From: an uncultured Lachnospiraceae bacterium
Lineage (GTDB): Bacteria > Bacillota > Clostridia > Lachnospirales > Lachnospiraceae
Direction: 5' to 3'
Assembly: GCA_949502235.1 (NCBI GenBank)
Contig: CATBDC010000010.1
Coordinates: 1-64,000, forward strand
DNA length: 64,000 bases
The position numbers were made by a program, and so were the translations under genes. The stretch's first letter is position 1. Each line of letters starts with the position of its first letter. The notes under the pieces are model-generated. The model was not told the origin of the DNA. It did not search any database and saw only the letters and a program-made list of their open reading frames with translations. Below, piece by piece: positions 25,600 to 35,342 of the stretch.

Positions 25600-27347
25600 T
25601 GTACTGCCTCCTTTTCTGCCTCACAGGCGGCAATCAGCTCCATAAATGCCTGACAGCTTCCGTATAACTCCCCATAGCTTCCGCAGCCTGCCAGCACTCC
25701 TTTATTCAGCACAACAATCTGATCCACCCTTTCGAGAAGGGACAGATCATGTGTGATGATAATCTTCGTTCTTTCCGGGAACATTTCAAAAATGGTATCC
25801 TGTATCATCTTTGACGCTGTCACATCCAAAGCAGAGGTAGGCTCATCTAACAGAATCAAACTTGACTTCCGCATAAATTCCCTTGTAAGCACAAGCTTCT
25901 GTCTCTGTCCTCCTGACATGGATGTTCCGCCCGGCGCCACAGGGGTATCAAGTCCGGTTTTCCATTTTCTAAGTACATCCGCAAACCCGGTCTTTTCAGC
26001 TGCCTCCCAGATCTCCTCATCACTCACCTCCCGGTGAAGCCCATAGATAAGCGCCTCTCTTGCCGTTCCGCTGAAAATATCCGCTCCCTGCTGCACATAT
26101 CCCATATGGCCTCTCAGCTCATCCAATGACATTTCTGACACCGGAATTCCTCCGAAGGAAACACATCCTTCGCATGGCTCATAGAAATGCTCCAAAAGAC
26201 TTACAGATGTTGTCTTGCCGCTTCCGCAAAGTCCGATGATAGCAGTAGAACTCCCTGCCGGAACATGGAAGGATATATTCTCTATCGCCCTTTTGTCTCC
26301 ATAAGAGAAGGAAACATTTTCAAAGGTAACCTCTGCATTTTCTGGCTTCTTCGTATCCTTTACAGTCTCTTCCTCCTCCGGGGCAAGCAAAAGCTTCGCC
26401 GTCCTTGCCATAGTTCCCTGAATCATCTTAAGATTGTTCCAATATTCAATGAGATTCGAAAAAGCAGTAGATATTGTACCGGAAAACATATAGAACGCCA
26501 CCCACTGGCTGATATCAATCTCTCCCCGTTTCAAAAGAATCACTCCGAATACCATAACAATCATGACCTGGGCGATTCCGATTAAGGTAGTTAATGCCGT
26601 AATCATACATTGTAATTTATTTACACGCATATTAGCATGAAACAGCCCGTATGCGGCATTCTCACCATTTTTCAATTCTTTTTCTTCGTTAGTATAGGTT
26701 TTAATAAGACTTAAGTTTCTGACACGCTCTGCCAGATACGCGGTCAGCCTGCCAATCTCCTTAAAGAGTCCGTCCTGAGTCTTATAGCTCATCCGTCCGA
26801 TGAATACCATGTACAGAATCTTAACCGGCAGAAGGAGGAACACTGATACCATAAGCCATATATTATAGGAAGATATCGTCTTAAGCGCCTCCACCACATA
26901 ATATAGTGTGGGAAGGAATCCTACCAGAAACTGTACCAGAAGCTGGGCCGCCGTTGTGGTGTCGTTGGTAATCGTACTCATGATATCTGACGGGTTGTTG
27001 CTGTCATAATAATCCATCCGGATATGAAGCATCTTCTTCCAGATTACACGTCTTGCGTTTCTCGCCGCAATATGCTGCGCCGGCGTCCGAAGAGCCACAT
27101 CTCCGCATAAAACAATTGTAAATAATACATAGAATAAAACTGCATCCCACAAAACCTTATTATCCAGACTCCCGCTCATAAGCCCAGCCGTGATGGTCGG
27201 AAGCATTAAATTTACCTTGTTATAGAAAAAATTACATAAAAATGCAATAATAATCCAGTGCCAGGGTAATTGTATTTTTTTCAAAAGGTTCCAGAAATCA
27301 CGCCAGCTTCCTCTTTCTGATTCTCCCTTTTTTTCCTTTTTTTTCAC
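25596..27347 (-). CDS. ABC exporter half-transporter (ATPase fused to permease), subunit 1
   Basis: A basic N-terminus (MKKKEKKGESERG) leads to a six-helix membrane domain (about 28-310). The nucleotide-binding domain has Walker A GLCGSGKTT (372-380), signature SMSGGQRQ and Walker B LILLDEPTSALD. The start is a GTG at 27347 preceded by AAAGGAG. It is coupled to the second half-transporter by a four-base overlap. A perfect 17-base-pair hairpin separates it from the lipoprotein gene upstream, so it may have its own promoter or depend on read-through. Confidence 0.92.
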   Translation of the reverse strand: MKKKEKKGESERGSWRDFWNLLKKIQLPWHWIIIAFLCNFFYNKVNLMLPTITAGLMSGSLDNKVLWDAVLFYVLFTIVLCGDVALRTPAQHIAARNARRVIWKKMLHIRMDYYDSNNPSDIMSTITNDTTTAAQLLVQFLVGFLPTLYYVVEALKTISSYNIWLMVSVFLLLPVKILYMVFIGRMSYKTQDGLFKEIGRLTAYLAERVRNLSLIKTYTNEEKELKNGENAAYGLFHANMRVNKLQCMITALTTLIGIAQVMIVMVFGVILLKRGEIDISQWVAFYMFSGTISTAFSNLIEYWNNLKMIQGTMARTAKLLLAPEEEETVKDTKKPENAEVTFENVSFSYGDKRAIENISFHVPAGSSTAIIGLCGSGKTTSVSLLEHFYEPCEGCVSFGGIPVSEMSLDELRGHMGYVQQGADIFSGTAREALIYGLHREVSDEEIWEAAEKTGFADVLRKWKTGLDTPVAPGGTSMSGGQRQKLVLTREFMRKSSLILLDEPTSALDVTASKMIQDTIFEMFPERTKIIITHDLSLLERVDQIVVLNKGVLAGCGSYGELYGSCQAFMELIAACEAEKEAVQ

Positions 27348-27372
27348 AATTTTTTCTCCTTTCGGTTATAAA

Positions 27373-27410
27373 CCGGGGACGGGGTAAAATGAGTTTTACC
27401 CCGTCCCCGG
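27373..27410. repeat. GGGGACGGGGT-type perfect hairpin between lipoprotein and ABC genes
   Basis: CCGGGGACGGGGTAAAA (27373-27389) is perfectly inverted at 27394-27410 with a TGAG loop: 17 base pairs. It is related to the GGGGACAGGGT repeats at 15905, 16345 and 36721. It lies after the lipoprotein stop and may act as a terminator although the downstream T-tract is short. Confidence 0.8.
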
Positions 27411-27423
27411 CTCTTTCCTTATT

Positions 27424-27984
27424 TTACTCGTAATCAACCAAACCGTTGAAGCTCTTCATCATCTCGACATATGCCTCTACTGTCTCATCTGTAAGCGCTC
27501 CGGTAGATGCCATCATAACAATCGAACCTTCAAGAGTATCTCCGTCCACAAAAGCGAAAAGCACATTTCCCTCCTGTGTCATCTGCTGTCCCTGTGAGGT
27601 GTAGAATTCTGCAAGAGCTGTCGCACCTGCCTCATCCTGTGCAACAAAATACTGATACTCGGCTGCGGGTGAACCGCCATTTGCATATACAATGTCATAT
27701 ATCTTTGACGCCGCATAACCCATCTTGGACATATCAGATAAAAGCTTGCTGTTCTCATCTCCAACCAGAACATAACGTTCGTCAAAATCAATATCCTGCG
27801 GATCGGTAAAGGTATAGCTGTCAGTCATCTGAAGGCTAAAATCTTTATCAATGGTCTGCTCTGCGCCGCTTTCCTGTTCACTGCTGTCTGCTTTCTCTGA
27901 ACCTTCATCTTTTTCGCCGGAACATCCCAGCAGCAATACTCCAAGCATCATACACATTATCATTGAAATCAGTCTTTTTTTCAT
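27424..27984 (-). CDS. Lipoprotein with one copy of the YDxRYVLYGD domain
   Basis: A lipoprotein signal peptide ends in the lipobox LLLGC (Cys21), so the 186-residue product is tethered to the outer face of the membrane. After an acidic Ser/Glu linker it carries a single domain (about 40-183) with TDSYTFTDPQDIDFDERYVL, AAEYQYFVAQDE and a closing TDETVEAYVEMM helix. The same domain occurs four times in the protein encoded just upstream. I do not recognise it as a named family. The ATG at 27984 follows AAGGAGACAGGTAAG; a start at 28023 would overlap the upstream gene. Confidence 0.8.
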   Translation of the reverse strand: MKKRLISMIMCMMLGVLLLGCSGEKDEGSEKADSSEQESGAEQTIDKDFSLQMTDSYTFTDPQDIDFDERYVLVGDENSKLLSDMSKMGYAASKIYDIVYANGGSPAAEYQYFVAQDEAGATALAEFYTSQGQQMTQEGNVLFAFVDGDTLEGSIVMMASTGALTDETVEAYVEMMKSFNGLVDYE

Positions 27985-28012
27985 CTTACCTGTCTCCTTA
28001 CCTTTGATTCTG

Positions 28013-30724
28013 TTATTTCTCATTTTCCATGTCTTTCAAGCCATATACCTGCTCCATGAAACTCTTATAGCCGGCAGGAGATGCTTCATAAGGCGTCTCC
28101 ATTCCTGGAAGGCTGTTCATAAACGCTTCTAAGTCCTCCGGCTTTGTCTCATTACAGATTACCTGATTATCCATAATATAGCAACGATATTCTGTTAATA
28201 CATTTCCATCCTTTACATAAACAATAATATATACATCAGAAACTGCTGTCTGTGTTTCTTGTGCTGTCTGTACTGCCAGCGCACTGTCGCATGCCCCGTA
28301 GTATACAAAACGCTCGTCATAGATAAGCCCTTCCGGATCCCTGTAGGTGTAGTCTGCCGTAATCTGGATATCCTTTGTATCCGGCTGCGTCTCTGCCGGC
28401 TCTTCTGCCGTGTCTCCTGCATTTCCCGCGGTGGACGGGTCAAAAGTCTCTTCCGGTGTTTCCGGAACTGGCTCTGCCGGTACTGCCGGCTCTTCTGCCA
28501 TATCTCCTGCGTTTCCTGCAGTGGATGGGTCAAAGTCTTCTGCCTCTTCTGGTGCTGCTGGATTTTCCGGCACATCTGCCGGGGTTGTCATGATTCCTGC
28601 TGCGGACGGGTCGAAATCTTCCGCTTCTACTGAAGTCTCTTTTACTGTCTTATTTTCTGCTTCTTCAAAAGTTTTTACCAGTACCGATTCCTCAATTTCT
28701 GTTTCAATTCCTACCATTTCAGCAGTTTTCGCTAACAAAGACTCTTCTATATCTGTCTTAATTCTGTCTTTCTCAGTTATGCCTAGTGTAGATGGTAAAA
28801 GTGCCTCTTCATTTACGGATGCAGAAGAAGTAACCTCTGTCATTCCTGCCATCATAAACAATCCATTTAAATATGCCTCTGGTGTTGCCTCCTGCAGCCA
28901 TCCGTCTTTTACATAACCGTCTATCGTACCCTGTGCATCCGAGTTGATAATAAATACAACATTTGTATTCGGCATTACTGCTGCGAACATTCCTGCATCA
29001 ACAAATCTATTTGCAAGTGCCCCTGCTGCTTCATTGTCAGCCGCCACATAGACTTTCATCTCATTCACAGCTTTCCCATCTGCACAATATAGTATTTCAT
29101 AGAATCCTTCCACTCCATATTGCGCGGCATAGGCACATTTCTCATCCCCGTATAATACATAACGCACATCATACGCTAATGTCGGAGGAAGTACCTGTGA
29201 TTCATCATATGTATAGCTGTCACTCATCTTTACATTAAATGCATCATCCTTTGTAGTCCCTTTTAGTTCTACTACAGGTGGAACCGGCGGCTTTGGCTCT
29301 TCACCAGGATTCGGATTTCTAAAAAATTTGTAGCTTTCTAGTTTGACCAAATACTGTGCATATGCTTCCGGCGTCGCGGCATTACTGTATCCACTTTGAG
29401 CCATAAATTCTATCATCTGCTGTACGATTTCCATATTTTGTTTCACAACAGCAACCCGGCCCTTTACTACTATTTCTCCAGTAAAACCGTACGCTGTTTC
29501 AATCTTCTTTGCGTCCTTCTCACTTTTTGCATCGAAACATTTATAAGCCCCTACTGCCTTCCCATCTTTTACATAATAAATTTCATAAACAGCATTAACC
29601 TGGCTTCCATTCTGTGCCGCTGCTACTGCGCCTCCGCAATTAGTATCTCCGTATAAAACATATCTGTCATCATATGCAAGCCCTTCTGGATCACTAAACG
29701 TAAATTTATCTGTAATTTTTATGGAGAAAGTGCTCTTTTCTGTAGCTCTTGCTTCCTCAATCTTATCTGTCAATTGCTCCATTGTCACTACAATACTCTT
29801 CTCATCAGAAGAAGGGGTATCAGGATTCACTGGATTGTTCGGATTGTTCGGATTGTTCGGATTGTTCGGATTGCTTGGGTTGTTCGGATTGCTTGGATTA
29901 CTCGGGTTGCTTGGATTACTTGGATTACTTGGAGTGCTTGGATTACTTGGGCTGCTTGGAGTGCTTGTTCCTCCACCCGAAGGCGGCTGATACTCGCTCA
30001 TGCCTCCGAAATAAAACTGCATGCCAAGATATGCCTGCGGAGTTGCTTCAGTGATAACCCCTGTTCCATAATATGTATCAATTGAGCTCTGTACATAACT
30101 TCCTGATGAATACACATATGTGACGTCTCCCCAGTTTCCAACAGATTCATAGGCAGAAAATGCTGCCGCCAGACTCTGCGCCTCTGCCTCACTGGACATA
30201 ACATAACACACATACTCACCCACCGGCCGGCCGCCGCTTGCATACAACACTACATACGCGCCTTTACAAGTTCCTACTCCTGCTGCTGCCGCTCTTTTTG
30301 CCGGTGTACAATCAGGACCCCCATAGAGTACATACCTTGTATCAAAACTTATCCCCGCCGGGTCTGAAAAGGTACACAGATCGCTCATCTTAATGCTGTA
30401 GCTGTTTTCTGCACTTGTGCCGCCCACACTGGCACCGCCGTTATCCACATAACCAGTCTGGGTCATGTTTCCTGCGTTTCCTGCATTTCCTGCCCCGTTT
30501 TTCTTCGCTCCGGCCGAATTGGCATCCACCTTATCATCCTTTTTCTTGGAGTTTTTATTCTTGTTCTCATCCGACTTCTTATTGTTTTTTGACAGGATGG
30601 TGTCTTCAATAAATTCGTCGACTCCTCCGTTTCTTGCGATGAGATATCCGCTTCCGAAGCCCGTACAGAGCACTGCGGCGGATACAACACCAATAATAAT
30701 TCTTTTCTTCAAAATACTGTTCAT
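28013..30724 (-). CDS. Membrane-anchored surface protein with four copies of an unrecognised domain
   Basis: The 903-residue protein has one N-terminal membrane helix (about 8-30), a Lys/Asn-rich stalk (about 45-90), and four copies of a domain at about 108-240, 333-465, 495-628 and 785-897. Each copy has a FSDPxGLxYDxRYVLYGD-like opening, a VYxIxYVKDGKAVGEYxC-like middle and an ATPEAYxxxL closing helix. Copy 1 and 2 are joined by an SNP/NNP tripeptide linker (about 256-302). Copies 3 and 4 are joined by an acidic segment with three FDPSxAG units (704-780). No enzymatic motif is seen. The stop is 28 bases before a lipoprotein with a fifth copy. A sensing, scaffolding or adhesion role is a guess. 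Confidence 0.8.
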   Translation of the reverse strand: MNSILKKRIIIGVVSAAVLCTGFGSGYLIARNGGVDEFIEDTILSKNNKKSDENKNKNSKKKDDKVDANSAGAKKNGAGNAGNAGNMTQTGYVDNGGASVGGTSAENSYSIKMSDLCTFSDPAGISFDTRYVLYGGPDCTPAKRAAAAGVGTCKGAYVVLYASGGRPVGEYVCYVMSSEAEAQSLAAAFSAYESVGNWGDVTYVYSSGSYVQSSIDTYYGTGVITEATPQAYLGMQFYFGGMSEYQPPSGGGTSTPSSPSNPSTPSNPSNPSNPSNPSNPNNPSNPNNPNNPNNPNNPVNPDTPSSDEKSIVVTMEQLTDKIEEARATEKSTFSIKITDKFTFSDPEGLAYDDRYVLYGDTNCGGAVAAAQNGSQVNAVYEIYYVKDGKAVGAYKCFDAKSEKDAKKIETAYGFTGEIVVKGRVAVVKQNMEIVQQMIEFMAQSGYSNAATPEAYAQYLVKLESYKFFRNPNPGEEPKPPVPPVVELKGTTKDDAFNVKMSDSYTYDESQVLPPTLAYDVRYVLYGDEKCAYAAQYGVEGFYEILYCADGKAVNEMKVYVAADNEAAGALANRFVDAGMFAAVMPNTNVVFIINSDAQGTIDGYVKDGWLQEATPEAYLNGLFMMAGMTEVTSSASVNEEALLPSTLGITEKDRIKTDIEESLLAKTAEMVGIETEIEESVLVKTFEEAENKTVKETSVEAEDFDPSAAGIMTTPADVPENPAAPEEAEDFDPSTAGNAGDMAEEPAVPAEPVPETPEETFDPSTAGNAGDTAEEPAETQPDTKDIQITADYTYRDPEGLIYDERFVYYGACDSALAVQTAQETQTAVSDVYIIVYVKDGNVLTEYRCYIMDNQVICNETKPEDLEAFMNSLPGMETPYEASPAGYKSFMEQVYGLKDMENEK
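29825..29962 (-). repeat. Tandem nine-base repeats coding an SNP/NNP linker
   Basis: About fifteen nine-base units encode Ser-Asn-Pro or Asn-Asn-Pro inside the 903-residue surface protein. Repeats this pure can change length by slippage in steps of three residues and would keep the frame. The opposite strand shows a spurious Gly-Leu-Phe reading frame. Confidence 0.85.
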
Positions 30725-30900
30725 GCTTTCACGCTCCCTTAGATACAGGTATCTCTACCTATATTTCTTATTTTCAATCGTAACAAAAATACGATGGAGC
30801 CTCAACGTGTTTGGTCTATTCGGAAGAAATCGGCGTCTATTCGGCATCTTTCCTTTTTAAACCACCTCCATATATTTCAAATTTTCTGCTGTCCCATTCC

Positions 30901-33822
30901 TTACAGACTTTCAGTCTGTGTAAGAACCGTCCCCGCAGTGTCCAGAGAAGTTTTACCGCCTATTATACATACGCCTGCATGTTCTGCAATCTCGTCCAGC
31001 ATCTCACTGACCATAAGAAGGTCCTCTTTAGACGTGTGCAGAATCTCGCACCGCTCTTTCTGAAGCATGCCGGCCGTCACGCCGCTTAGATAATACTCTG
31101 CGGCCTGAATGCCTTTCTGGCGTACGCTTAACAGGGGTTCTGTAGAAGCAATGGTGCTGACAATATATCTGTCTAATGATTCCCCGCTTCCTATTACGCT
31201 GCGAAGAGCAGCCGCGGCTCCGTCAAATACCTTCAACGAGTCTGCCGCGCCCGGGTCCCGGAACGATGTAAATATCACATCACCGTTTCCCGAAACAGTA
31301 AGACCTGTACCATAGGCCCCGCCTTTTACGCGGACCTCGTTCCACAGATATCCATAGCTTAGTATTCTCGCTGCTGTCTTCATGGCTCCGTGGTACACGT
31401 TCTTACCTATATTAAGGTTTGCACCCTTCCCTGCAAATCCAATCTCAGCCGGAATCAGAATTCCTTTTTTCCCGGCCTCTGCAGACGGATACTTTACTGG
31501 CTCTCCGACCCGGTTAGGCCTGTCTGCAAGCAGTCGTATGAGCTGAATCAGCCATACATTTTCTATATCGCCTGTAATGCCAAGCGTCATGCGCTCACGC
31601 ACAAATATTTTCTTACAGAGCCCTTCAAGCTTCTGTACCAGGCTGTCACTTTCCTTTTCAAAATTATTATCAAGGTTCTGTATGAATCGCAGCATCCCAA
31701 TCCCCTGAAGGGCCTCCTTCACCGCTCCTCTGGCAGAGAATCCCGCCGCCACAACGGTGGACGCGTAGCTGTTTCCATTCATCAGTATATGCTGCTCCAT
31801 ATTGATCCGCAGCTGTCTTACTCTTGTCCGGAGATACTGTATATCCCCGAACCTTGAACCATTTACGACCTCGCCGGTTAACCGCAGGGCTTCCTCAAGT
31901 TTTTCTTTAAGCACTGAAACCTGTATAACAAGATAGGGAGTACATTCCTCTGTCTGTCCCTGTTTTGCGTATACGTCCACATAGGCCTGGAAGCGTCCAA
32001 GATTTCCTTCAATCTCCTCCTGGAGCTTTAAGGCGCTGTAGTTCTCTGTCTCCGTCTGTCCGAGAAGCGTCCGAAGAAAGGAAACCATGCTTAACTCCTC
32101 TAATGTCATATCCGCAAGGGACAGGTAATAAGAAATGTGTACAATGCCTTCTGTCTCCAGCTTATGTAAAAGTACCCTCCTGCCCTCTATCTGTGTTACT
32201 GCCTGGGGAATCTCTTTTATCTTCTCTGGAATGTCAGACAGAGACAGTCTTGGCAGGGCAGACAGCTGTTCCTTGCTGTCAGGGGTCTGCTGTGCTTTCC
32301 GCAGATATGAAAATTCCCGGATTATCTGCTGTTTTTCCTCCCCGCTCCACTGTTCCTTTATCTGTTTTAATCTTGCTTCCTCTCTGGAGCGCTTCTCTTC
32401 TCCAAGTGTTTTGGACGGATAAAGAACAAGTCTTGCGCAGTGGCCGCCCTCGAGCATCACTTCTTTTAAAAGCTCCTCAAAATATCCTTCATCTATTTTA
32501 TTTCTAAGAGACTGGTAAACGTGCCCCCAGCACAGATTCTGCGCAGGATCGCCGCCGTAAAGACTGCTTTCCAGTATCTTCATGGCATTTGCGATGCCCG
32601 CCGGATACATTCCCGGCTCTTTCTCCCGTGTCTGAAATTCCATACGGCTTAGGATAGCTTCCAGACGTCTGTGGTCAAGGCCGCCTGCCGCCAGCTCCTT
32701 TAGTGTATCCTGAATAGTCCTCCAGACCTCTTCCCTCTTCTCCTCGCGGGTATTTCTCACTACAAGCACAAGATAAGGCTGCTCTATGCCGTCCATTCTC
32801 GTAAGCTCCACATTTTCTGCAAGCCCTTTTTCTAAGACCGCTTTGCGTAAGGGCGACTCATTGGATGAGCAGAGAAAATCTGCCAGTACGGAACAGGCCG
32901 TGTTTTTCTCCTGTTCATCAAACTGGCCGTACACCCATCCCCCGGCAAGAAGTATTTTATTTTCTGCGTCCTCGTTTTGGCCGATTTCATAGGAACATTT
33001 TACTTCATCAGGCTTCACGGGCTCCTGTATCCTGATATCACAGTCCATTTCCTGTCTGTCAAATTCATTTAACACCTTTTCAAGCTTTGCAAGAACCTTT
33101 TCTATGTCCATGCTGCCGTCCAGTATGATATAGGAATTAGACGGATGATAAAAGCGTGCGTAGCTCTCCTTATATTTCTCGTAGGTAAGCTCTGTAATAT
33201 GCTCCGGGTCGCCACCCGACTGATACTGATAGCAGTTGTCTGGAAACAGCAGACGGTTAAGCTCTCTGTCTATAACCGCATCCGGGGAGGCGAATACTCC
33301 CTTCATCTCGTTATAAACCACGCCGTTGCAGGTAAGGCTCCCTTCCGGCTCATTCATCTCATAATGCCAGCCCTCCTGAAGGAAGATATCCTTCTTCGTC
33401 ATACATAAGGGATGGAATACCGCGTCCAGATAAACATCCATCAGATTCAAAAAATCCCTGTCATTTCTGCTGCAGACAGGATACATAGTTTTATCCGGAA
33501 AGGTAAATGCATTCATAAAGGTCTGAAGAGAGCTCTTAATCATTTCTACAAAGGGCTTGCTCACCGGATACTTCCCGGAACCGCAGAGAAGGGAATGCTC
33601 TAATATGTGAAAAACTCCTGTATCATCATTCGGAAGAGTCTTGAAAGCAATTGCAAAGGTCTTATTCTCTTCCCTGCGGTCAAGCCATATGAGCTTCGCG
33701 CCATTTTTTTCAAAATGCATCTGATAAAGGGCCGACTTTATCTCCGGAAGCTCTCTGATATTGTCTATTTTAAATCCTGTATTTGATATGATTTCTCTAT
33801 TGTTTTTCTGTTTTTCGTCCAT
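30901..33822 (-). CDS. M16C-family zinc metallopeptidase (presequence-protease-like)
   Basis: This 973-residue peptidase has the inverted zinc motif HILEH (72-76) with the distal ligand E172 in YNEMKG, and the long two-lobed M16C arrangement of the PreP/Cym1/HypA type. Such enzymes degrade peptides of moderate size inside a closed chamber. No signal peptide is seen, so it is cytoplasmic. Length is normal for the group. It is monocistronic, 80 bases beyond the surface protein's promoter region. The C-terminal half has the typical R-Y pair region (VKGGAYGTG) that helps bind substrate. Confidence 0.95.
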   Translation of the reverse strand: MDEKQKNNREIISNTGFKIDNIRELPEIKSALYQMHFEKNGAKLIWLDRREENKTFAIAFKTLPNDDTGVFHILEHSLLCGSGKYPVSKPFVEMIKSSLQTFMNAFTFPDKTMYPVCSRNDRDFLNLMDVYLDAVFHPLCMTKKDIFLQEGWHYEMNEPEGSLTCNGVVYNEMKGVFASPDAVIDRELNRLLFPDNCYQYQSGGDPEHITELTYEKYKESYARFYHPSNSYIILDGSMDIEKVLAKLEKVLNEFDRQEMDCDIRIQEPVKPDEVKCSYEIGQNEDAENKILLAGGWVYGQFDEQEKNTACSVLADFLCSSNESPLRKAVLEKGLAENVELTRMDGIEQPYLVLVVRNTREEKREEVWRTIQDTLKELAAGGLDHRRLEAILSRMEFQTREKEPGMYPAGIANAMKILESSLYGGDPAQNLCWGHVYQSLRNKIDEGYFEELLKEVMLEGGHCARLVLYPSKTLGEEKRSREEARLKQIKEQWSGEEKQQIIREFSYLRKAQQTPDSKEQLSALPRLSLSDIPEKIKEIPQAVTQIEGRRVLLHKLETEGIVHISYYLSLADMTLEELSMVSFLRTLLGQTETENYSALKLQEEIEGNLGRFQAYVDVYAKQGQTEECTPYLVIQVSVLKEKLEEALRLTGEVVNGSRFGDIQYLRTRVRQLRINMEQHILMNGNSYASTVVAAGFSARGAVKEALQGIGMLRFIQNLDNNFEKESDSLVQKLEGLCKKIFVRERMTLGITGDIENVWLIQLIRLLADRPNRVGEPVKYPSAEAGKKGILIPAEIGFAGKGANLNIGKNVYHGAMKTAARILSYGYLWNEVRVKGGAYGTGLTVSGNGDVIFTSFRDPGAADSLKVFDGAAAALRSVIGSGESLDRYIVSTIASTEPLLSVRQKGIQAAEYYLSGVTAGMLQKERCEILHTSKEDLLMVSEMLDEIAEHAGVCIIGGKTSLDTAGTVLTQTESL

Positions 33823-33956
33823 GCCGTTTCTCCTTCATCCAACATTTTCATTTTTCGACATTTCTCTTGCTAAGTTATTTCAAGAATAGATAAGAAAATT
33901 CCCAGCGTCAATATCATTTGCCTGTTCGGCAACAGGCAGCGTCTATTCTGCAACAT

Positions 33957-35231
33957 TTATCTTGTCATCATACGGATAATGGTCTTATCCGTCTCCTTCA
34001 TCCCCTGGCTTGCCAGCTCGCCCACGTTTTTAATCGTATTTTCCACTCCTTTTTTTACAATCCCGTCTCCGTCGTAAAACTGCCGGCCGTTTTTCTGCAT
34101 CTGCACTCCTAACAGGCCGGCCTCCACTGCTGACGCTATCTTTGCCGCGCAGCTTGCCTTTGCCCCGTCACAGATCACACCCGAATTAATGGCAACTGCG
34201 TTGACGATCACATGGGAGATCTCATGCTCCCTTCCGCCGTAGAGGTAGCAGACGCCGGCTCCTGCCCCGCATCCCGCGCTGATGGCGCCGCAGTAGGCGG
34301 AAAGCCTCCCGATTCCGGTTTTCAGGTGTATGGTGACAAGGTTGGATACCGCCAGCGCCCGGAGTAATTCCTCCCTGGATGCCTTAAGCTCTTCTGCATA
34401 CACGATAACCGGAAGGGATGCTGTCATTCCCTGGTTGCCGCTGCCGGAATTGATGACTACAGGAAGCTCACATCCGTTCATCCTTGCGTCTGAACCAGCG
34501 GCCGCCATTGCCTTTGCACGGTTGTGTACACTGTCCCCGTAAGCGCTGATAAGAAGCTGTCCGATTCCTGCTCCAAAGTCTCCCTTCATTCCCTCCCTGG
34601 CAATGGCCGTATTACAGTCAATCTGCCGTTCCAGGACCTCTGACACATCCTGAGGGCGCACGCAGTCTGCAAACCTGATAATGTCCTTTACCGACAGGAT
34701 GCTCCGGTCTGTGGTATAGGTCTGCTTCTGTTCCGTATATTCCTTCTCTCTTAAAACCTGCCCGTCCTTTACCACGCGGATTACATTCGTGTGGTAACCG
34801 GCTATACGGGAACAGGCGCTGTGTTCTCCCGCCCTCACTGTGATTTGAATATCAAATATGTATCCGCTGTCTGATTCCTTTACTTGGACCGGGAGCGTCT
34901 GTGCGAGCCGTCCCACCTCTTTTTTCTGCTCTTCGGAGAGCTCTGCCAGTATTTCCAGCTCTTTTGACGGGTCGCCTGATACAATCCCGGCGCAGACGGC
35001 CGCCCTGATTCCCCTCATGCCGCCGGTACAGGGAACAACCACACTTTTTACATTTTTAATAATATTTGCGCTGACACTGACCTCCACCTCTTCCGGCTGT
35101 ATTCCCAGCGCATCTGCCGCCACGGCTGCCCCATAGGCAACGGCGATGGGTTCCGTGCATCCCATTGCCATGACAAGCTCTTCCTTTAGTATCTTCACAT
35201 ATTCTCCGTATTTCTTATGTTCCATTTTCAC
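33957..35231 (-). CDS. cyuA: L-cysteine desulfidase family protein (CyuA/UPF0597)
   Basis: The 424-residue protein belongs to the serine-dehydratase-alpha-like family that includes L-cysteine desulfidase (CyuA, formerly YhaM). Conserved cysteines appear in MGCTEP (Cys25), YCGAISAGCGAGAG and GVICDGAKASCAAK and should bind a [4Fe-4S] cluster. The enzyme breaks cysteine into pyruvate, ammonia and sulfide. The first start is GTG at 35231 with AAAGGAACAT upstream; the ATG two codons later is an equal choice. It is monocistronic. A separate serine dehydratase beta domain is not present, which fits the single-chain desulfidase class. Confidence 0.88.
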   Translation of the reverse strand: MKMEHKKYGEYVKILKEELVMAMGCTEPIAVAYGAAVAADALGIQPEEVEVSVSANIIKNVKSVVVPCTGGMRGIRAAVCAGIVSGDPSKELEILAELSEEQKKEVGRLAQTLPVQVKESDSGYIFDIQITVRAGEHSACSRIAGYHTNVIRVVKDGQVLREKEYTEQKQTYTTDRSILSVKDIIRFADCVRPQDVSEVLERQIDCNTAIAREGMKGDFGAGIGQLLISAYGDSVHNRAKAMAAAGSDARMNGCELPVVINSGSGNQGMTASLPVIVYAEELKASREELLRALAVSNLVTIHLKTGIGRLSAYCGAISAGCGAGAGVCYLYGGREHEISHVIVNAVAINSGVICDGAKASCAAKIASAVEAGLLGVQMQKNGRQFYDGDGIVKKGVENTIKNVGELASQGMKETDKTIIRMMTR

Positions 35232-35342
35232 ATGTTCCTTTCTTTCGCATATTTTTAGGAAATGTACGATATTGTTCTACTCATATAGGTTAAATTAGAA
35301 AAAGAAAAGACTTCCGTCAATACTGTATGTTCATTCAGTACA

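Noticed and set aside
28410-28916. Plus-strand frame of 168 residues rich in Ser and Ala
   Set aside because: It mirrors the acidic FDPSxAG region of the surface protein and has no start signals.
29825-29962. Short regular repeats that could suggest a CRISPR array
   Set aside because: The nine-base units are contiguous, have no spacers and lie inside a coding linker.
29721-29990. Plus-strand frame rich in Gly-Leu-Phe repeats
   Set aside because: It is the exact antisense of the SNP/NNP linker repeats of the surface protein and has no ribosome site.
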